From Podarcis raffonei (Eukaryota > Chordata > Lepidosauria > Squamata > Lacertidae), in NCBI RefSeq assembly GCF_027172205.1, contig NC_070614.1, forward strand, positions 30,132,501 to 30,196,500: DNA of 64,000 nucleotides, read 5' to 3'. How positions within the stretch are numbered: position 1 is the stretch's first letter; each line of letters opens with the position of its first letter. Positions 54,683 to 64,000 of this stretch are shown here, piece by piece. The translations under genes and the position numbers were made by a program. The notes beneath the pieces were generated by a model. That model searched no databases and had not been told where the DNA came from. It saw only the letters and a list, made by a program, of their open reading frames with translations.

Positions 54683-56596
54683 TTTGTTTTCTTGTGAGTG
54701 CTTTCTAAAACCAGTATCTTAAAATGTGCAACAAATTTAATCTACATGTATAAACTTCCTTGTTGTTAATTTATCTGTATAGCAAATCTATAGCCAGCAC
54801 ACTGCAAAATCCCTCACTGTTATGCAGATGTTTAATTTACACTTAGAAAATGTTACATCTGCTCTGCATTTCCGAACATAGTAACACTCTGGGGACTGAG
54901 TCTGAAGTGAGCACCATTTACTTAAAGAGAGAAAACTATTACAAGAAACAAGAACACAATCCCACTGAGGTAAGTTCTCCCCACTTTAAATACATTTATA
55001 GATACATTCATGTATTTCAGTGGGAGAAGGCAAAATCCCTGAAGATCTTGATTTAACTATGAATAGAAGGTGTGCGGCTTTGGAGTAAAGAGGTTTCAGA
55101 GTCATGCAAATGTACAGTTTGTACACCATCCTTGGATTAACAGAGGTGAGAGATGATTCTTGATGATATAACCACCATAACTAATCATAGTAATGTTGTA
55201 GCATGTATATGAATAGATTTTCTAAAATTATTACAGACAGTTGAAACTGATAATTATTGTGTGTTACACAAATTTCCTATTTTAAATTTCTGCTCCATAG
55301 CTAAGGAGCTGCAATATTTTGAAACAAGGTACATCCACATTTTTTATTCTTTTTATTCTGAAGCTTTTGACATTATTGGATGAGAGATGGTGAATCCTTT
55401 GAAGAAGGGTTTGGATCATCTTTGCATAAGTAATTTCTGACATATCTCCACGTCTGCTAAAAGGAAAATAGGTAATGCAAGCTGGCTTTTTAAAAAGCAT
55501 ATAACTGCATGTTTTCATATTTATTTTTTTCATTAGCTATTACGGAGGCTGTTGAAGAGAAAGAGTAGTAGCCATTATATTTTCTAGGCATGAAATGCAC
55601 TTCTTAACTACATTCACAGTCATGTTTTGGAACAATACATAGAGTAAGTTATTTATAAGAGAAATGCAACAAATTGTGTACTTGGAACCTGCACTGTACA
55701 TGAGGATCATTTGTCAGTCCTTCAAGCAGAATGTGAATGCCCACACTCCACATGGGGTAATAAAAATGATAGTTGCTGAAGGCCCTGCATGTGCATCAGA
55801 GCTGTGAAAGGAAATGATATGTGGACTTGGAGAGAACCCTCAGCTCCAGTTCAAAGGTACATGGCATCTGGGAAGTAGACAAAAGTGTACCACACCATGC
55901 TTCTAGTAGTCACATTTGCTTGTTTCTCCAGATGGTGTGTCCCCCCACCCCCACCCCGATCTTGAAAAACAGTCTGATATTAGCCTTGAGCAGAAACTGT
56001 AATTTTGAGAAAAGAATTATTAGCAGGATGGAAAATTCCTTGTTCTTCTCCTGGTCAATGTATCTTATTTAAAACTGGAAAAGAACCACTGGGGATCACA
56101 GTGCGTAGAAAATACCAAAAACCAACTGACTACCATAAGAAATGTGTATATGCAGCTAAGACTTGATATTAATCAAGTCATTGGTTGCATGTATGAAATA
56201 CAGTTAAACTTTGGAACTACTCTCTGGTAATTCAAACACAATATTTTTCCACAGACACATCCCCAATGATGACTCAGTAATCCACTGAGATACTGCTTGA
56301 GTTGTTCCTTCTCTCCTTTTCATATTGTATGAATAAGAAGAAAGGAGCCCTATGGGGTGTATGGCTTTCATGAGTTTTGGGTTGTATGCATGTGCTGAAC
56401 TCAATGCTTTGTCTGCCACAGAGCCACATCAACTAACATAATGATTCTATAATGAGCTCCTCTTTGGGGGAGAATAGGTCTCTTTTTTCATTAAAAAAAA
56501 TAGTAAAAATGAAGCACATTGAAAAAATTTGCATATTGCGAGCATTGACAATACTGTCTGCATCTAGGGGTAGTCAATATTTTGTATGATGCTCTG
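54680..56596. other. Gene-free AT-rich spacer
   Basis: No coding frame above about 85 codons and no recognised repeat ends. Confidence 0.45.
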
Positions 56597-56690
56597 TCTA
56601 GGAACATAGAAAAATAAAGATCTTTCTTATGCTCACTCACACAACTAATCTATCTAGCTCAGTATTGTCTACCCACTGATCTTCAACTGG
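56597..56690 (-). repeat. tRNA-SINE 3' fragment
   Basis: 'ctaatctatctagctcagta' then 'ttgtctacccactgatc' is the reverse complement of the SINE body seen at 35236-35375. Confidence 0.5.
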
Positions 56691-57764
56691 TCAGGACCTA
56701 CTACTCAGTCATGACCTGATCCAGGAGCACTACCACCATGCAGTTGTAAGGTAACATATGAAGAGATGGGTACCCAAATGCATGTTTCAGTTAAAAGTGG
56801 GTCCTGAGTCTGAAAAGGCTAAAGATAACTGGCAGCAGATGTCCAGGATCTCAGGTAGCTGTCATACTTAGCCCTTTCTGGAGATGCTGAACCTGGGACA
56901 TGTTGTAGTCAAATCAGATGAACAAGAGCTATCAATCACAGGCAAGAGAGGACTCAATCATGTTATCCCTGGCTTGCAGTTGGAATAATACAGCACAGCA
57001 ACTGAAGCACCACACTCTTCTACTAATATGGGGAGTTGGGGACCAATTTCCTAAACCAGTAAAAATGCCCACCAATTCATTTTCACTGGGCAAGGCAAGG
57101 TAACAGCTCTGACAGTCTGATTTAGGAAAAGATTATGAAGCCCATTTTAGAATGATGGTATAATACATTTGAAAAACCTCAGTTAAGTGCAAGATTAATG
57201 AGGTCGCAGCTTGGCCATGTACAGCAGATGCATGTATCATACAAGAGCTTGATATTTTGTCAAGTGTACATTTTGTGGCAAGCTTGGATCTGTTGCTTCA
57301 CAATGAATGAATTTCGATATAGTGTAGATGCCATCTTTCCCAAGGCAGTGTAGAAAAATTACACACATTGAAAACTTACTTGCAGAATAACTAACAGAGC
57401 AGTCAATATTAGGTGAAAACAGATATATTGTTATTATAGTTGTTGCTGTATTGTAGATGTTGTTTATTTGATATTTTAAGGAGCCCACAACACCATCTCT
57501 TGCAAAAATCTGTTCACACTTGCATTTGTCTTCCAGAATTGAAATAATTTCAAGAAAGACAAACTTTGCACTGTATTCATTGGTTCTTATTTTAAAGAGA
57601 GAGAAATAAAATGGTGTGGGAAATGGATAATGTTGCTGTTAACTGTGGATATCCAATAATATTTTATCATATGACATAGACAGCAATGGAGACAGAAGGC
57701 ACGATTCTGCTTTAAAGCCCCCATCATAATTACAACCCATGTTCTTTATGGTCAAGAAAAGAAA
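56691..57764. other. 5' flank of the last OR
   Basis: No gene. I did not find a convincing splice acceptor close to the ATG; 'tatggtcaag' at about 57747-57756 is a weak candidate. Confidence 0.4.
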
Positions 57765-58697
57765 ATGGAAAACCACACAATGGTTACACAATTCATCTTA
57801 GCAGGTTTCCAAGGCAATCTAGAACTACAGCTGGCTCTCTCTATTCTCTTCCTGCTGTTATATGTCATTACCTTAATAGGAAATATTGGAATGATAACCA
57901 TCATCACTACTGATGGCCAACTGCAAAGTCCTATGTATTTTTTCCTGAAAAACTTATCCTTTTTGGATGTCTGCTACTCTTCAGTCATCACTCCCAAAGC
58001 CATGCTGAGTTTTGCTACTGGAAACAAGGCCATTTCCTACAATGAGTGTGCCATTCAAATGTTTTTCTTCTCTCTCTTTGGGACCACTGAATGTTTCTTC
58101 CTTGCTGTGATGGCGTATGATCGGTTCACTGCCATCTGCAATCCGCTGCTTTACAATGTCACCATGTCCAAGAAGACCTGCACCCTTCTGGTGGCCATTT
58201 CCTACTGTTTTGGCTTTATCAATTGTTGCACACAAACAAGCCTTTCATTCAGCTTGTCCTACTGTGAGCCAGGGGAGATCAACCAGTTCTTTTGTGATGT
58301 CCCAGCAGTCATGAAGGCCTCTTGCTCAGACACTTTTGTAAATGAAATGGTGCTTTTGGGGATGTGTGGATTTATCATTATTATCACCTCCACAACTGTC
58401 CTAATCTCCTACGGCTACATAGTAGCCACAATCCTGCGCATACCTTCGGTGGAGGGGAGACACAAGGCTTTCTCAACCTGTACTTCTCATATCATGGCTG
58501 TAGTCTTGTTCTTTGGGACAGCTTTCTTTATGTACGGCCAACCTGGAGCTCTCGCTTCTCCTAACCAAGGTAAAGTGGTATCTGTCTTCTACACTATTGT
58601 CATCCCAATGTTGAACCCATTAATCTACAGCTTGAGGAACAAGGAGGTCAAAGATGCCTTGGGAAGACTGTTGAAAAGGTTCGCTTTCACCCAGTAA
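57765..58697 (+). CDS. Olfactory receptor, class II (family 5/8/9-like)
   Basis: A 310-residue receptor, complete and uninterrupted from ATG. It has glycosylation site N3-H-T, GN at 39-40, PMYFFLKNLSFLDVCYSS at 56-73, MAYDRFTAICNPLLY at 116-130 (Phe in place of the usual Tyr of DRY), SY at 215-216, KAFSTC at 234-239 and PMLNPLIYSLRN at 281-292. FLDVCYSSVITPKAML and KASCSDTFVNE suggest the 5/8/9 branch of class II receptors. It is clearly not family 6 (GN where those have EN, MYGQP where they have YARP). It is unlike its cluster neighbours and more like, though still distant from, the receptor at 21508. Exact subfamily is not determined. Confidence 0.95.
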   Translation: MENHTMVTQFILAGFQGNLELQLALSILFLLLYVITLIGNIGMITIITTDGQLQSPMYFFLKNLSFLDVCYSSVITPKAMLSFATGNKAISYNECAIQMFFFSLFGTTECFFLAVMAYDRFTAICNPLLYNVTMSKKTCTLLVAISYCFGFINCCTQTSLSFSLSYCEPGEINQFFCDVPAVMKASCSDTFVNEMVLLGMCGFIIIITSTTVLISYGYIVATILRIPSVEGRHKAFSTCTSHIMAVVLFFGTAFFMYGQPGALASPNQGKVVSVFYTIVIPMLNPLIYSLRNKEVKDALGRLLKRFAFTQ

Positions 58698-58739
58698 ACA
58701 CTATATTATATTTTTATGGTTGGCAGTGCACAACAATCA

Positions 58740-59040
58740 GTTTCTCCACTTGAGGCAAAATGGGAAGTGCTGCTTTGCCCTGTTGCTCTTGCCAACCCCA
58801 CCGCCTGCTCCTCCTCCTGCTGCTGCTGTGAGCCGTGCTATATCCACTGCTGGCAGAGAAGCAGCACTGCTACCAGCACCAATTTGGGGCAAGAGCATGG
58901 CAATTTCAGATGAGATATTGCCACCAATGGACACACTCTTGCTCAAAATTGGTGCTGCTGGCAGCGGCACTTCTCTGCCACTGGTGGAGGTGATGGGGCA
59001 GGCAAGACAGCCATGGGCATGCTTCCACCTGAAGCAATGC
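58740..59040. mobile_element. Foldback element after the last OR
   Basis: Inner arms 58851-58899 ('tggcagagaagcagcactgc', 'accagcaccaatttggggca') and 58935-58982 ('tgctcaaaattggtgctgct', 'cggcacttctctgcca') are inverted copies of about 46 bases with a loop of about 35. Outer parts ('cttgaggcaaaatgggaagt' and 'gcttccacctgaagca') also pair loosely. It is non-coding. The family is probably a hAT-type MITE, but ends and duplication were not resolved. Confidence 0.55.
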
Positions 59041-59720
59041 TATAATGGCTTGGGTCTCTCCCACACGCAAAAGATGACTCCAGCAGTAAATTATTTCAGA
59101 TTTATTAGTCCAATAACAAGCCCCGGGTCGGAGCTCAACTAATCTTTGTCATCCTCAGAAAGCACAGTTGCTGGAACTAAGCCCCGCCCCTTCCCCCCAA
59201 GAGGAAAACCCCCACCTCCTGTTCCTTTCCTTTTCACACTTCTTGTAAAGTCTTGTGACCCTACGAGATTTTGGAGAGAACACTGCCGGTGTTCCTGAGT
59301 CTGAGTCATTATCTGAGCTGACAAGCTGCATACTTTTACTCTGGCTCTCCCTTCCATTACAGTGGTACCTCAGGTTAAGAACTTAATTCGTTCTGGAGGT
59401 CTGTTTAGCTAATGAGGCCTCCTACTGCTGCCACACCGCTGCCGCATGATTTCTGTTTTCATCCTGAAGCAAAGTTCTTAACCTGAGGTACTATTTCTGG
59501 GTTAGCGGAGTCTGTAACCTGAAGCGTCTGTAACCTGAAGCGTGTGTAACCCGAGGTACCACTGTATCTCTGTGCTCAGAGATCAAGTTACTGCTGTTCT
59601 CTGCTGCTTCTCCCTCCCCCCTGTATTCCATTCTTCACTGCCACTCTCTATGTTATCGTCCTCCTTCCCTGTCAGTGAAGGAGCGTAACTGACAAATGGC
59701 CTCAACCCAACTGAGACGGC
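59041..59720 (-). mobile_element. Possible fossil solo LTR, interrupted by a MITE
   Basis: The reverse complement has an AATAAA about 50-60 bases before its apparent end near 59050, which is where an LTR would have it. The remaining text is unlike the LINE or MITE families here. No coding part or partner repeat is visible. A mariner-like MITE sits inside. Very tentative. Confidence 0.2.
59360..59564. mobile_element. Mariner-like MITE 'CAGTGGTACC', third copy
   Basis: The ends are CAGTGGTACCTCAGGTTAAG and the inverse of CAGTGGTACCTCGGGTTACA. TA lies directly outside each end (59358-59359, 59565-59566). It has the same orientation as 6295-6536, minus about 35 internal bases. Confidence 0.9.
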
Positions 59721-59860
59721 TCCAACAATAACATAGATAGTTGAATATGAGTCAAATTTTGAGGGTGACAAAGTTGCTTTGTGGGACACCTCTTTTTCTT
59801 CCAGCAACATTTTCTTTTCTTTTCTGACACTGCAATCTTTCTGTATTGTGTAGCAGGTGT

Positions 59861-59885
59861 CTGTGTGTGTGTGTGTGTGTGTGTG
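59861..59885. repeat. (TG)n microsatellite
   Basis: A run of about 12 TG units. Confidence 0.9.
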
Positions 59886-60125
59886 CTGGGAATGTGTCTG
59901 AGCCATGCTACAGAGCCCGGAAATAGTTCATTGGTTGCCCAGGCAATGTGATGGTATCTTCCAGCAACTCTCTGTGAGTGTGGGCCAAGTATGTTTATCT
60001 GTAAATATAGACACACAAGCTAAACATGAAAGCTTTTGCACTGTTTAACACACTTTCTGTCTTTAGTGTTGATTAGGCTACCTCAACTTGTTAGTAATAC
60101 ATTGTTAAGCTAGCATCTTCATATG

Positions 60126-60235
60126 TCAGAGATTCCCAACGTGCAACCTTCTAGATGTTGTTGGACTGCAACTCCCATTATCCTCAGCCAGCATGACCAA
60201 GAGTCAGGGATGTCCAGAGTTGCTGACCATGAATA
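60126..60235. mobile_element. hAT-like MITE fragment
   Basis: 'gattcccaacgtgcaacctt' then 'ctagatgttgttggactgca', 'actcccattatcctcagcca' and 'gcatgacc' is the left arm and centre of the palindromic hAT family (compare 46298-46428). Confidence 0.55.
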
Positions 60236-60330
60236 ATAAATGCTTCAATTTGTTCATTTCCCTGTTCTGTTCTTATTGCCTTTTGAACTGAATTTTGAAT
60301 TATTATTCATATAATAGCATATGCATAATA

Positions 60331-60395
60331 CACTCCACATTTCCTAATATATCAGTACATAAAGAGTACACATTTCCTAATATATCAGTACATAC
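60331..60395. repeat. Tandem duplication of about 26 bases
   Basis: 'cacatttcctaatatatcag', followed by 'tacata', occurs twice, separated by about 11 bases. Confidence 0.85.
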
Positions 60396-60468
60396 CACAA
60401 TGCGTGTAACTTTATTAATACTTTTTAAAATCATGTTGCAGAAATATAGTACTTTAGATATGTATTAT

Positions 60469-60706
60469 ACTTGCAATGAATGTGTTTTTGGAAATAATTT
60501 TGCATGTTAATCAGCCTTAAAAAAACAAAAACCCTTTCTATTGAGAGAATCAGGGGGGAGTTTAGTTTTTAAAAAAGCGAAGCAAAGCAGAAGTAGAAGC
60601 AGCTCAGGCATATGAGGCTGTTTGATGGACATTTGTGGACAAAGCTCAGTTACATCAGGACTTCTAAAGACCATGTATAAATCCACTTAAAACTCATTCC
60701 TCCTCC
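60469..60706 (+). repeat. Direct duplication, copy A (about 240 bp)
   Basis: This shares nearly its whole length with 61785-62020: 'acttgcaatgaatg', 'gagagaatcaggggggagtt', 'ctgtttgatggacatttgtg', 'agaccatgtataaatcca' and 'aaaactcattcctcc'. By eye close to nine in ten bases agree. No known repeat family is recognised in it. It may be a local duplication or two copies of an undescribed repeat. Confidence 0.85.
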
Positions 60707-61545
60707 ATCTGTTGAAGTATCTCTTAAATTGTGGTATGTTTTAATCTTACAAAACAGAGCACATCTGGAAGCTAGTCCCACTAGGAGCTCTTGCATCTTG
60801 AAGCTTAGTGGTTCTCAAGAGATTGAGCTTGACTATGCAAGCAATTGTCCCCCAAGTGTTATGGGACTATTTACACATGCATTAACACTGAACACAGAAA
60901 GAACATTGTCATGACTCGCTTGTTTCAGAGGTAGGTGCCGATATATACTTTTAAGTGAAACAGAACAAAAGCTAATGTTTTCATTTCATTTTGATTCAAA
61001 ATCTGACCCAATGGAGAATGAAATATCTGCTGTGGTAGGAGAGGAACATGGCACATTGCTCCGATAGAAGAGAGAGGAGGGCACTAGGTCCTTGAAAGCT
61101 GAATTAGTTCAGGGGGAAATGATCCAAAATATTTAAGAAGCAGGTTACTGGGACACCATAAAATGCTGCCACACTATAGGAAAAACTTTGAATGGTTGTT
61201 TCCTTAGAAGGACCAGATTTTCAAGCAGTAGGTTGCTTATCTCTGCAACTAAGTGAACATTTTCACACTTTAAAGGAAGTAACTGCAAATCAGCTTGACC
61301 TTGTAATGTAATCAGAAACACTTCATATTGTAAGAAATATCAAAGCAAGGTGAAACAACAACAAACTTGACAAGGTAAGAGTTGTACATAAGGAATTGGA
61401 GCATTTTGATGATGGTGGTGAGCTGAGATCAATAAGAAAACCTCAGATTTATTCATTTTTACATATAGTGTAATCTGTTTTTATTAACTAATAATACATG
61501 CATACATTTTTTCAACCCTCACATTTCTTCTTCACAAGACAGTCT
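60707..61545. other. No recognised feature
   Basis: Spacer between the duplication copy A and the SINE. Confidence 0.4.
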
Positions 61546-61547
61546 CT

Positions 61548-61690
61548 CATGTTGCCACAGTGGTTCAGTGGTAAAGCATGCCTAGGCTATCACCAGCATC
61601 TCCTCATAGGCCTGAGAATATCCCTTGCCCCAAACCCTGGAGTGTAGACAATACTGAGTTACATGAACCAATGTTCTAACTCACTTATTA
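61548..61690 (+). repeat. tRNA-derived SINE
   Basis: 'cagtggttcagtggtaaagc' (A-box-like), later 'aaccctggagtgtagacaat' then 'actgagttacatgaaccaat' and 'gttctaactcacttatta'. Same family as 35236-35375. Confidence 0.7.
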
Positions 61691-61727
61691 AAGTCAGGTG
61701 TCCATCTCCACTATTCAGATGCCAGTA

Positions 61728-61783
61728 ATGTGTGTGTGTGTGTTTGTGTGTGTGTCTGTGTATGTATGTATATATATATATAT
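61728..61783. repeat. (GT)n(TA)n microsatellite
   Basis: A compound GT/TGTA/TA run immediately before duplication copy B. Confidence 0.95.
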
Positions 61784-61784
61784 T

Positions 61785-62020
61785 ACTTGCAATGAATGCG
61801 TTTTTGAAAATAATTTGGCAAGTCAATCAGCCTAAAAACCCTGCAACCCTCTCTGTTGAGAGAATCAGGGGGGAGTTTACTTTTTTAAAAAAGCAAAGCA
61901 GAAGTAGAAGTAGAAGCAACTCAGGCATAAGAGACTGTTTGATGGACATTTGTGGGCAAAGCTCAATTACATCAGGACTTCCAAAGACCATGTATAAATC
62001 CATTTAAAACTCATTCCTCC
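61785..62020 (+). repeat. Direct duplication, copy B (about 240 bp)
   Basis: Second copy of 60469-60706, in the same orientation and 1.3 kb away. Differences are scattered substitutions and small gaps in A-rich and 'gaagtagaagtagaag' tracts. Confidence 0.85.
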
Positions 62021-62135
62021 TTCTGTTCTCCGTATCCTTTCCTGCCATCAACTGCATCTGGCTACTAAGCAGTTGGATTGTGCATAAACCATAACACCTC
62101 AGCAGCTGTGTGAATGGCTAGGAAGGGCTCTTTAT

Positions 62136-62500
62136 AATTGTCCAGTAGCACCTTAGAGACCAACTAAGTTTGTTCTGGGTATAAGCTTTCGTGTGCATGC
62201 ACACTTCTTCAGATACACTGAAACAGAAGTCACCAGACCCTTATATATAGTGGGAGGGTGGAGTGGGTTTTTTCTCAGAAGGGTAGTACGAGATGGGTGA
62301 TTGACTCAATGGGTATGGTAAACCTGTTGACGACTGTTAACGACTGCAATTAGTCCTACAATTTTGCAAGGGATAGTATGCACATAAAAGCTTATACCCA
62401 GAACAAACTTACCGTAGTTGGTTTCTAAGGTGCTACTGGACAATTTTTTAATTTATTTCGACTGCTTCAGACCAACATGGCTACCAACCTAAATCTAGAT
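62136..62500. mobile_element. Foldback element with about 60-bp inverted repeats (Penelope-like?)
   Basis: The left arm 62136-62198 ('aattgtccagtagcacctta', 'gtttgttctgggtataagct') is repeated inverted at about 62380-62445 ('agcttatacccagaacaaac', 'taaggtgctactggacaatt'). The right arm has a 3-4 base insertion. A 180-bp centre lies between. It is followed by 'cgactgcttcagaccaacat'. Such arms accompany Penelope-like elements in reptiles as far as I remember. The assignment is tentative. Confidence 0.55.
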
Positions 62501-62561
62501 TAGAATATGTAATGGAAAGCCATTGCTTCAAAATATTTTAATGGTAACTAGCTGATTGCCT

Positions 62562-62622
62562 GGTGTGCTCTGGTCCATGGGGTCATGAAGAGTCGGACAC
62601 GACTAAACGACTAAACAACAGC
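62562..62622 (+). mobile_element. BovB LINE / Sauria SINE 3' tail
   Basis: 'tctggtccatggggtcatga' then 'agagtcggacacgactaaac' and 'gactaaacaaca' is the well-known 3' end shared by BovB LINEs and the SINEs they mobilise in squamates and ruminants. Only the tail remains. Confidence 0.8.
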
Positions 62623-64000
62623 TGATTTCCTCAGTACACAACAGGTTGATTTTCTTTTAGGCCGGTACATGCTGTCGGACCCCTTTTTGTTTTGTGACCC
62701 ATCTCTTTTTTTTAATCAGTTTGTTTTTCTTCATTTTAATGATACTGTTTTACTTGTTGAGTCATATATACGTCCCTTGCTTGTTTATGTCCTTTTTCTA
62801 TTAATTCATGTAACTGCACGCTTATTTCAAGCAACTTCTCAAAATTTGAATTGATCCTCTATTTGGCTTTCCCCTCCTCATATATGTTTTAATATCAGGC
62901 AATCAGCAGGGGTTTCCATGAATGTTTATTGTACTGATACATATTGAACTTTTCATTTTCTATGTTTTCCCTTTTGGTCTTTTTTGTTAGACAACTGGCT
63001 AGTCATTCACAGGGCATTATCTTTGTTTTAGTTTGTACTAAGACTCAAAATCACCATTAGACACTGTATTCATCCTGATGACGATTTAATCCAATGGTGT
63101 GACTCAACTGACTACAAGACATCCATCAACGGAATGGGAAGCAATGATATTTTTTTTGTGATTCTCCCCTCTCCCTGCAGCCCACACACCAATAAATATG
63201 TTCCAGAGCATCAGGTAGATATAGTAACACAAGAGGCTGCAGGAGAGCAGAAACTCATTGAAAAATTATTCACTCCCCATTCCAGTGATGGAAGTTTTCC
63301 AATCAGCTGTATGAAATTGCTGGATTAATTATCATTATCACCATCTCATTACTTACCTTTATTGATGTCTTTAGGACTTAAAAACTCCTAATAGTTTCTG
63401 GATTGCGGAGCTTTGTTGATTATTGTAATTGCTTAATCATGAATCAATACTGGTTATGAGAATTCCTTCCACCTCATTTGTTCTGAGGTACTTAAGCTTC
63501 ACTGAAATGTCAGTAAGATGCAATCCAGTGGTTCCTAAATGATTTTGGGCCACTGCCTCATTGGTTCCATAAACTCATCCCCAGTACACCATACCCTACG
63601 AAAATCATCATTCAGAACTGTGGTTTCCATGATCCATTAAAGAAGATGATAATATAATAAAATCAAAGCAGTAACAATTAATTTCACATTTATTCAAAAT
63701 CTAGTTAAGACCGGTGTGTTTTTGTTGTTGTTAGCCCAATGATGCATTCTCTTTAAGTCACTTTTCTTGCTTTCTTTTTTAAAAAAAACAATCAAATTAA
63801 AACTATTTAGTTTAATTAATTCAACAACATTATTCAACTTGATCCAGTGATACCACCTTTTCAAAGTTTGATAGTCATTTACGCCTCCAGCATCCACTTG
63901 TCACCCCTTGCCTTTTAGTGCTAATATAGGGAATCCCCCACAAGGGGAAGTAATACCACCTACTTTAGGAACCACTGTTGTGTAATCTTTCTCTCTCCCT
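62623..64000. other. Gene-free spacer to the window end
   Basis: AT-rich. No coding frame above about 67 codons, no OR homology and no recognised repeat ends. Confidence 0.45.

Noticed and set aside
62669-62854. Hydrophobic 61-codon frame after the cluster (possible OR remnant)
   Set aside because: It contains none of the OR motifs (PMY, MAYDRY, KAFSTC, NPxIY) and has no homologous continuation in other frames.

Overview
The window looks like nuclear DNA of a squamate reptile, most likely a lizard. The evidence is the mix of repeats. There is a nearly full-length chicken-repeat (CR1) LINE, several L2-type LINEs, L1 copies with target-site duplications, a BovB/Sauria-type 3' tail, tRNA-derived SINEs and many short hAT and mariner-like non-autonomous elements. 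The only host genes I can support are intronless vertebrate olfactory receptor (OR) coding exons. A lacertid-like lizard is a guess from remembered repeat flavour, not something the sequence proves.

Layout. Positions 1-21 kb are gene-free and filled with mobile elements: hAT MITEs, a CR1 endonuclease fragment, an old L2-like LINE, a Tigger1-like element that carries a younger MITE, LINE fragments, a 3.8 kb CR1 (minus strand), a tyrosine-recombinase-retroelement-like fossil with an SGNH hydrolase reading frame, a 2.1 kb internally deleted L1 with perfect 13-bp duplications, and a young L2 with a 419-codon open frame.

Positions 21.5-58.7 kb hold an OR cluster. It contains one class II receptor (+, OR8S1-like), two tandem family-6 receptors (-, about 78% identical to each other), an OR6Y1-like receptor (+), a family-6 copy that has lost its start and first membrane helix (+), and a class II family 5/8/9-like receptor (+). 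The spaces between them hold LINE tails joined to triplet microsatellites, SINEs and MITEs. Convincing splice acceptors lie 4-20 bases before the ATG of three receptors, with a weaker candidate for a fourth. This fits the usual OR layout of a non-coding 5' exon followed by a single coding exon.

Positions 58.7-64 kb are again gene-free. They contain a foldback element, a mariner-like MITE inside a possible LTR, a 240-bp direct duplication 1.3 kb apart, a second foldback element with about 60-bp inverted ends, and a BovB-type tail.

The five intact receptors would each act alone as an odorant-sensing G-protein-coupled receptor in a different set of olfactory neurons. They form a genomic cluster, not an operon or pathway. 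No novel multi-gene system was found. The most unusual points are the Tigger1-like element in a reptile, two unrelated retroelements with SGNH-hydrolase frames lying end to end, the head-less OR with a long intact remainder, and the unexplained local duplication.
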